Source: Trichomonas tenax (Eukaryota > Parabasalia > Trichomonadida > Trichomonadidae). From it: DNA of 12,043 bases. Positions 6,370 to 12,043 of this stretch are shown here, one piece after another. The translations under genes and the position numbers were made by a program. Under the pieces are notes generated by a model. It worked only from the letters and a program-made list of their open reading frames with translations, did no database searches and had not been told where the DNA came from. The stretch covers positions 1 to 12,043 of the forward strand of contig JALKBU010001366.1 of assembly GCA_023091735.1 (NCBI GenBank), written 5' to 3'. The first letter of the stretch is position 1. Every line of letters begins with the position of its first letter.

Positions 6370-7596
6370 ATGTTGAAACCAATAAAACCAGTTATTGACT
6401 ACGCTACTTATGCATTCAATGCTAAACAATCGGAAAGCACTATTAAATTAAAATATGGTGATTTAGAAATACTTTTAAAAGATGGTAAGTTTCAATTTAT
6501 ATCTAAAGGTGGTGCAATCATTTCAAACATTAAAGAAATTATATTCATGAATTCAAAAATAAGGGGTATAACTGATGATATAACATCCATACCACCAGAA
6601 GAACAACGATATTATGCACTTAATGCATTCCCAAAAATATTAAAAATTGGTAAATATGATGTAAATGAATCATTTATTACAAACTTTTTAAATGATATAT
6701 CAAATAAAGTTGATATAGTAGTTTATGAATCAGATAAAGCAAAAATTAATGAATCATTAAATACTAAAGCAAATGTCGAATATGTGAATGAAGAATTAAT
6801 GAAAAAAGTTGATAAATTAACATTTAAAAATGAAGTGAAACAAATTAATGATTCATTAAATACTAAAGCAGAAAAGAATCATACACACACGGAATTAAAT
6901 AATGTATCAATTAATGAAATTAATCCTTGGATTGATGAAGAAGGAGGAGCACCTATATATAAACCATCCACTTTTACTGCTGGTCTAATTACAAATGATG
7001 AAATAACATATATGAAACCAAATACGGGAGAATGAACATACGTTATCGAAGAATTAATGAATAAAGTTGATAAAGTAGTTTATGAAAATGATGTGAAACA
7101 AATTGATGATTCATTAAATACTAAAGCTGACATAAATCATACACATCCGTATTTCGAATTACTACGAGTGGATAAACTAAATATTATAAATCATTTGCGA
7201 ATCAGAAATCATAATATATTCGAGTTTATATATCCAGTAGGTTCTATTTATACATCTATGAATAATACTAATCCATATGATTTATTTGAATTTGGTGTAT
7301 GGTCACAAATTACAGATAGATTTTTATACTGCGCTAATTTATCAAAACAAAAAGGAGGAAGTAAAAAGATAACAGTTGAAAACTTACCACAACATAACCA
7401 TAATTGTATGTGGCGTGATATTAATTCATGTGGTTTCAAAGCTGGAACAATGGCTGGGGGTAATGATAAATGGAGTACAGAATTAGTATTTGATAATAAA
7501 AATTCTTTCATTCATACAGACGATAGCCCAGAATTTAAAAATACCGACTACATGCCACCTTATATCACTATTTATGCATGGTATATGAAAGCATAA
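6370..7596 (+). pseudogene. Phage-tail-fibre-like protein with C-terminal collar-type domain, one in-frame stop
   Basis: ATG 6370 follows a TCATA motif. The single frame reaches 7596 but is cut by TGA 7033-7035, giving 221 and about 186 codons. The order is: a beta-rich N-terminal domain (residues 1-75); repeats of INDSLNTKA/KKVDK type with heptad spacing (about 115-175), ending in NHTH; a VSINEI to FTAGL module; after the stop, another KVDK repeat and NHTH; then the collar domain from about 7231, with YPVGSIYTSMNNTNP, DRFLYCA, GGSKKITVENLPQHNH and MPPYITIYAWY. This pattern is that of phage short-tail-fibre/collar domains, trimeric proteins that bind surfaces. HxH motifs in such fibres can bind metal. 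It is a shorter paralogue of the gene at 9099-11753. The next in-frame ATG after the TGA is 7057. Confidence 0.8.
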
Positions 7597-7614
7597 AATT
7601 TATGAGAATTTCAT

Positions 7615-8564
7615 TTAATTTTTACTGTAAAATGTTATCCATTTGTCTTTTATTTTTCTTTGTATCTTCGTGAAATATTCATTAATACCTTTAATTTTTG
7701 CAAATCCAACAGTGCTATAACTAGTTCCGAAGTAGTTGTTATACATTTCTGTAATAACTTTAACGTCCATATATTCATCGGGTAGTGTTTGAATAAATGA
7801 ATCTAAAGTTAATTCTATACTTTGACCTCGTTATTGTTGATGTTCACGTTTTCACTTTTGATTTCATTAATGACTTTATCATTGTTTACACCTAATTTAT
7901 CTATTAATGATTCGATGTAGAGATTAAAATTATTATTCAGAAATGAATTCAAATTATTAATTAAGAACTGATTAATTTCTTTTATCACTGATTGAGCAAA
8001 TAACTTCGTCGCTGTTGAGTTCGTGAATTCTGTCGTTGATGTTGCAATACTATTAATATTCTTCCTTAAAATTTCATATATTAAATAATAATGATCAGAA
8101 ATGAATTTGTCGAATGATGTTTTAAGTTTGTTCTCTATGAACTCATAACTGTCTGAATTATTAAATTGAACCCTCTGAATAATGAAATTTAATTTATTTT
8201 TGAGTAATTGATTGTGATTAATGAAGACATCCATAACTTTTGAAGATGATTTTTCACTGAAAACGTTCTTTATAGTCTTTTGATACTTATTTCGACACAT
8301 TTCATTAAATTTACATTCATACATTTCATAATATTCATCAATAAGTGTTGTAAATTCTTCGTTAATCTTTGAACTCACGAATTCCTGTAAATGATGGATA
8401 ACATCATCGTTATTATGTGGAATTTGTAAATATTTGATCATTAATTCTTTTTCTTCTTCTTTCACCTTTTCTAAACAGTACTCTTTCCATTCGATGAGGT
8501 CATTATTGCAAATGTCGATGTTTCTCTTAAGTTCTTCAATTTCTTTTTCGATTGAATCCTTCAT
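7615..8564 (-). pseudogene. Frameshifted gene for a long helical protein with a possible winged-helix C-terminus
   Basis: ATG 8564 opens 249 codons, ending at TAG 7815-7817. The other frame is open from 7830 and continues with 71 codons of good protein sequence (ELTLDSFIQTLPDEYM, TEMYNNYFGTSY, FAKIKGINEYF, KDKWITFY) to TAA 7615-7617. The switch therefore falls at 7818-7830. Residues 1-45 are a charged coiled coil (EKEIEELKRNI). Residues 50-225 are mostly helical, Asn/Lys/Glu-rich, with four cysteines. The C-terminal piece looks like a small helical or winged-helix fold (a Y-N-x-Y-F helix, then a KIKGI helix, then a KWITFY strand), reminiscent of D5-type or replication-protein DNA-binding tails. 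That resemblance is weak. The stop is 18 bases from the end of the convergent fibre gene. Broken, or possibly recoded. Confidence 0.6.
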
Positions 8565-8606
8565 TTCTGCACAAATATTATTTAATTTATAATATTAGTT
8601 AGTAAT

Positions 8607-8655
8607 AAGATGTTCGCATCCCTCGAGTCTTCGCCTCGAGCTCTACGAACATCTT
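8607..8655. repeat. Nested palindrome (compound hairpin)
   Basis: The outer arms AAGATGTTCG (8607-8616) and CGAACATCTT (8646-8655) pair perfectly over 10 bp. Inside, CTCGAG (8622-8627) pairs with CTCGAG (8635-8640). Within that, a C-G pair closes a TTC loop (8629-8633), with one T-C mismatch. The innermost loop is the same C-TTC-G as in the micro-hairpins at 1041-1094. Confidence 0.85.
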
Positions 8656-8666
8656 TTTATATAAAG

Positions 8667-8797
8667 TTACGACAGAATTAGTTTTACAAGTTAGTGTCCC
8701 CCCATATAGAAAATAAATTTTGAAATTACTTACAAATTAACGTTAAAATTTATTTTGGAATTCCTGACTATATAGAATCTATTCAGTTTTAAAAATA
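8667..8797. repeat. Direct repeat, copy 1, with internal inverted repeat
   Basis: This stretch matches 8880-9011 with roughly 80% identity by eye, starting ACGACAGARTTA and ending TTTTAAAATAAT-like, offset about 213 bases. Inside, AAAATAAATTTT (8710-8721) and AAAATTTATTTT (about 8744-8755) form a 12-bp inverted repeat with a loop of about 23 bases. Confidence 0.75.
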
Positions 8798-8803
8798 ATC
8801 CAC

Positions 8804-8820
8804 GAGTTCTGCGAACATCT
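8804..8820. repeat. Half-copy of the nested palindrome, with its own micro-hairpin
   Basis: GAGTTCTGCGAACATCT differs from GAGCTCTACGAACATCT (8638-8654, right arm of the nested palindrome) at two positions. The changes create GTTC-TGC-GAAC (8806-8816), a 4-bp stem with a C-G closed TGC loop (C-GCA-G on the other strand). Confidence 0.65.
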
Positions 8821-8879
8821 ATTTAAAAAATTACCGAAAAAACAAATTACAAAACGAGTAATTTATTAATACTAATATT

Positions 8880-9011
8880 TACGACAGAGTTAATTTTACA
8901 AGTTAGGTGCCAACCATATAAAAAATAAATTTTTGAATTTCTTACAAAATTAACGTTAAAATTTATTTTGAAACTATTGGATTTATAAAATGAAATCAGT
9001 TTTTAAAATAA
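8880..9011. repeat. Direct repeat, copy 2, with internal inverted repeat
   Basis: This is the second copy of the 8667-8797 unit. It keeps ACGACAGAGTTA, TTTTACAAGTTAG, the AAAATAAATTTT/AAAATTTATTTT inverted repeat and the shared TTAACG before the right arm. The inverted-repeat arms are better conserved than the sequence around them. Confidence 0.75.
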
Positions 9012-9098
9012 TTTATGACAAACTAACTAACTAAGAAAAGAAAGCGAAAGGATTTGTGGGTAAGGAAATTTTGAAAAATAATTTTAACATAAACTTAT

Positions 9099-11753
9099 TT
9101 AATAAACCCTATACCATGCGTAAACAGTAATGTAAGGAGGCATGTAATCAGTTCCTGAACCAGTGTCGGCAGTGTTTCCGTAAACTGAATGAATGTGACT
9201 TCCTGTATGATCAATGATTAAACCCGTGTTGTATTCTCTGTTATCTGATGTAATATCATATCGTGAAATCGTTTCTTTTCCTCCGTTACCACATCCGTAA
9301 TAACCTCTATTACTGATTAAATGAGTATGAGCTCCTGCCAATGATGTTGTACCCGAAAAGTAGTGATTGTGTGAAGGTAAGTTATTTACTGTAATCTTTT
9401 TACTTCCTCCTGTTTCTCTTGATGAATTAGCGCAGTATAAGAAACGATCGACTATTGGTTCCCATTCACCAAAACCAAATATTTGAGCAGGATTTACGTT
9501 ATTCATTGATGTGTAAATTGAACCAACAGGATAAATTGTCATTAATAATTCATATTTAGAATTTAATACATCCTTCTTTAAATTCATTATTTCCCTATTG
9601 AATGTTTTTAATAAATTCCAAACACTAGTTTCAGGATTGGTTGAAGGTGCATCTGTTCCCAATACCTGTTTAATTATTACATCATCAACTTTAATTTTGT
9701 TTGCATTTATTGCTGTGTCGATTTCGTTTAATTTTTCGTTTAACTCATTAATATCTGTTATTTCGTGTGTATGTTCTTTATCTGCTTTATTATTTAATTT
9801 ATTCTTAACGTTAATGATTCCTTGTTCAATTCTTGACGATAATTCATGAATGTTATAAGTCAAATCATCACTAACTTTTTGAATTTCTGTTTTATCTGCT
9901 TTAATTTGTAATATGTTATTAATTGTTTGCACATCATGATTAACTTTTTGAATTTCTGTTTTATCTGCTTTAGTTCGTAATATGTTATTAATTGTTTGCA
10001 CATCATGATTAACTTTTTGAATTTCTGTTTTATCTGCTTTAGTTTCAATTTTATTTAATGCTTCTGTCAAATCTGACGTCGACGCTTTATCATTTAATTT
10101 ATTATTTACGTCAACGATTCCTTGTTCAATTCTTGACGATAATTCATGAGTGTTATAATCTAATTGTTCCTTGTCTGCTGTATCATTCAGTGCATTCATA
10201 ACATTCGCTAAATTTGAAGTTAAAGTGTCGGTAATTAGTTTATCCGCTTTATTGTTTAATGACTGTTGAACATTAATTATCTCATTATTGTTTTTAATTA
10301 TTATAGCCTTTGTTTCTAATCCATCCGTGAATTCAGGAATGACATATGTAGGAGGTTCCGGTGATATAATAGTTTCTGATCCGTCTTCATTTTTAATTGT
10401 TTTACCTTCTCTTCCTTCTTTCATAAATCCCTTAATTTCATGAACCGTTAAGCGTTCGATGTTTTGATGTTCATGGTTGACATTTGTCTTATTATTTAAT
10501 TCTGTCATTAAATCTTTATCATTAATATTTATTTCCTGAGTACATATTTTACCCACTTTTATATTTGTCTGTTCTTGTGGCTCTTCTAAAAATTCGGTGT
10601 CGTGATCATCAGGATATTTTGTGAAAGACGTTAAATTATCATTGATTAAACATATCTGACGTAACAATTCAGCAACAGTGAAAGTAATAGTTAAATCATT
10701 ATTTCTTTCTGTACCTTCAAACGTTATGTTATTATCTTTTATGACTTGATTTATATAATTTAATAACACACCGTAACGAGGATATAATTTATTAAATTTT
10801 TCAGCAATTGTGAGTTCGTGTATTTCTTCATGTGTTTCATCAACATCTCTTAATCTTACACTACGAGGTACAACATTAGTACCAACATGTGATAAATTCT
10901 GTAAAAACCACTGAACTCGTTGAAATAAACTTAAATGACTATCCATTACCTGACCGGTTAGAGATTCAACACTTGATATTGCGTTCTGTGTTGTTCTGTT
11001 AGTTTCATTAACGAAAGTCGTGAATTGATTTAATGTATTATTGGTTACTCCTATACTATCCTCTAAACCATTAACTATTCCAGTCATATTATGTGTGAAA
11101 TCATCAATTCTTTGAACCCATGTTGATAAGCTACTAAAAACATCATTACCCGTCGATATTGTATTTAACACAGCCCTTAATGTGTCTAATCCTTCTGCTT
11201 TAGCCATAAATGCTGATAGTTTAGTTACTTGTAACTGTAATGCAGTAAATGATGCAGCAGTGAGACCAGTATTTATTAAATCCCAGATCCATCCTCTTGC
11301 GGAAGCCCCGTCTTCACCATCCTTACCATCTAATCCATCACGACCTGGTGTGCCCTATGGATCCGTATCTCCTTTCTCTCCTCTTTCGCCTTTATCTCCT
11401 TTCAATTCTTCTTTATGTTCTTCATAATATTCCAAACTCATTAAATTTACGTGTTCAGGTGACCCAGCAACTCCATCAATTATTTTATCATTAATTTTTA
11501 ATGGTTTTAATAATTCAATACTGTAGATTATTTTAAAATTTGTTGTCGCAAAATCAATAAGATAAATGATTTGGTTTAATATTGCTATTATTGAATCATC
11601 AACAGTAGAATCTCTAAATTCGATTGTCTCATTATTTATAAAAGGAACTGATGCAATCGTTGTTTCTGGATCGAATGAATCATGTTGGTCAAAATATATT
11701 CTTTTACTAGTTTTACCATCACTGATTAATGTTTCGTATAAAGAACTTTTCGA
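9099..11753 (-). pseudogene. Collagen-like, coiled-coil tail-fibre protein with collar-type C-terminus, one amber stop
   Basis: The reverse frame is open from 11753 to TAA 9099-9101 except for one TAG at 11355-11357, giving about 885 codons. Order: a beta-rich N-terminal region (11753-11440); an 11-triplet collagen-type Gly-X-Y run (11304-11399), in which the TAG takes a Y place and the triplet before it starts with Asp instead of Gly; a hydrophobic helix; helical repeats; an NHEH module; 23-residue TEIQKV repeats with KADK; an EHTH motif; and the collar domain from about 9530, with YPVGSIYTSMNN, DRFLYCA, GGSKKITVNNLPSHNH and MPPYITVYAWY. Downstream of the TAG the first ATG is 11207, leaving 702 codons without the collagen part. 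Such proteins are trimeric fibres used by phages for adhesion. The 5' end seems cut at about 11753: no upstream ATG, and a forward gene begins. Paralogue: 6370-7596. Confidence 0.82.
9908..10045. repeat. 69-bp in-frame tandem repeat in the fibre gene
   Basis: Two units (9908-9976 and 9977-10045) are almost identical, and partial copies flank both sides. Each encodes a 23-residue heptad-like unit (KADKTEIQKVNHDVQTINNI). A larger repeat built on ELSSRIEQGI also occurs twice (about 9800-9860 and 10105-10160). Near-identity at the DNA level points to recent slippage or unequal exchange that lengthens the shaft. Confidence 0.85.
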
Positions 11754-12043
11754 CTATTACATCGTTTATTATAACAGATGAAACAGATTTTATAAAAATC
11801 AATGTAGAAAATAACACAAGAACATTAAAATTTAAAGAAAAGACAAGTTATGAAATCGAGACATTAGCAGAAGATTTAAATTTATTATTTGCTGGATTTG
11901 TTAATGTTGAATTAACCGAAGCATCGACTTTATCATTCACTTCTAATAAAGACTTTGAAATCATAGACGCAAGCCATAGAGTAAAATTATTACTTGGTTT
12001 ATATTTCGAAAATTTCCCGATTAAGTCAAACGGTAATAAATAC
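11729..12043 (+). CDS. Partial gene at right edge, possible penton/minor-capsid-type protein
   Basis: From ATG 11729 the forward frame is open to the window end (105 codons, no stop). The good protein sequence starts near 11756 (TSFIITDETDFIKI). It goes on with TLKFKEKTSYEIETLAEDLN, NLLFAGFVNVELTEA and DASHRVKLLLGLYFENFPI. The pattern of a strand, then Y-x-I-x-x-L-A-x-x-L-N, and later an S-x-x-hh-x-LLG-hh motif is that of Polinton minor-capsid (penton) N-terminal halves, as I recall them; this is tentative. The first nine codons overlap the 5' end of the reverse fibre gene, so ATG 11729 may be fortuitous and the real N-terminus may be cut off by a breakpoint at about 11750. Confidence 0.6.
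   Translation, partial: MFRIKNFSTITSFIITDETDFIKINVENNTRTLKFKEKTSYEIETLAEDLNLLFAGFVNVELTEASTLSFTSNKDFEIIDASHRVKLLLGLYFENFPIKSNGNKY

Larger units (their letters stand above)
8565..9098. other. 534-base non-coding block with palindrome and direct repeats
   Basis: I see no credible gene on either strand. The block lies between two reverse genes, after the fibre gene's stop and before the start of the helical-protein gene. It contains a nested palindrome (8607-8655), a related half-copy (8804-8820), two diverged copies of a 130-base direct repeat each with an internal inverted repeat, and an A/G-rich stretch (9030-9065). It is the longest gene-free stretch in the window and the best place for a promoter, origin or matrix-type function. 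Confidence 0.6.

Noticed and set aside
7248..7511. Reverse 87-codon frame within the forward fibre gene
   Set aside because: Antisense to the conserved collar domain, whose forward reading has clear motifs.
8607..8660. Rho-independent terminator (stem followed by TTTTT)
   Set aside because: The context is a eukaryotic-type element and the hairpin is upstream of the reverse gene's start, not after a gene end.
9598..9849. Forward hydrophobic 83-codon frame
   Set aside because: Antisense to the fibre shaft. Its serine/leucine/phenylalanine richness reflects complement of lysine/glutamate/asparagine codons.
9860..10048. Reverse repeat protein in another frame (LKQIKQKFKKL repeats)
   Set aside because: Shadow of the 69-bp tandem repeat. 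A multiple-of-three repeat is open in several frames; the fibre frame continues on both sides.
11182..11494. Forward proline/serine-rich frames opposite the fibre gene
   Set aside because: They are the complement of the Gly-X-Y collagen run and neighbouring codons; the reverse reading is regular.
1..12043. tRNA, rRNA or terminal inverted repeats of the element
   Set aside because: No cloverleaf or rRNA-like stretch was seen, and the two window ends do not match in inverted orientation by eye.

Overview
The window is AT-rich (roughly 70% A+T by eye) and tightly packed, with about a dozen protein genes on both strands, no visible introns and often only a few tens of bases between genes. The gene content points to a Maverick/Polinton-type eukaryotic DNA element, that is, a virus-like transposon. 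It includes an A32/FtsK-HerA-like packaging ATPase, a short glycine/alanine-rich basic protein of the adenovirus pVI/pX kind beside it, several probable virion proteins, and two long phage-tail-fibre-like proteins ending in a tail-collar-type domain. This combination, the AT bias and possible TCA-type initiator motifs just before start codons suggest Trichomonas vaginalis, whose genome is full of Mavericks. The host is an inference from memory of that family and was not searched. No polymerase B, integrase, cysteine protease or terminal inverted repeat is visible, so this would be an internal part of an element or a junction of elements.

Layout. 1-2117: an imperfect tandem duplication (period about 1.22 kb) of a two-gene cassette. 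Each unit has a forward gene with a repeated zinc-ribbon-like domain and a convergent reverse gene for a small coiled-coil protein. 2158-5028: a forward module with the pVI-like gene, the ATPase, a 318-aa protein, a 112-aa proline-rich protein and a small broken gene. 5033-5509: a reverse 158-aa protein that shares a palindromic AT intergenic spacer with a forward gene (5529-6345). 6370-7596: a forward tail-fibre-like gene. 7615-8564: a reverse helical-protein gene. 8565-9098: a non-coding block with a nested palindrome and a diverged 130-bp direct repeat. 9099-11753: a reverse collagen-like tail-fibre gene. 11729-12043: a forward gene running off the right edge, head-to-head with the fibre gene at a probable breakpoint.

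State of the copy. Most genes carry one or two simple lesions: a single in-frame stop, a 1-2 base frameshift, or a lost start codon. The ATPase, the 318-aa, 112-aa and 158-aa genes and the second cassette's reverse gene look intact. This is what a recently dead or dying mobile element looks like. The two fibre genes are each interrupted by exactly one stop, so readthrough is a less likely alternative.

The most unusual feature is a scattered set of GC-rich micro-hairpins in this AT-rich DNA. Each has a 4-6 bp stem and a three-base loop, always closed by a C-G pair (C-NNN-G), and several read as C-GAA-G or C-GCA-G on one strand. They lie in spacers and inside reading frames, at places encoding protein tails and linkers. 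In one case a pair of them forms a frame-preserving 27-bp insertion missing from the paralogue 1.2 kb away.
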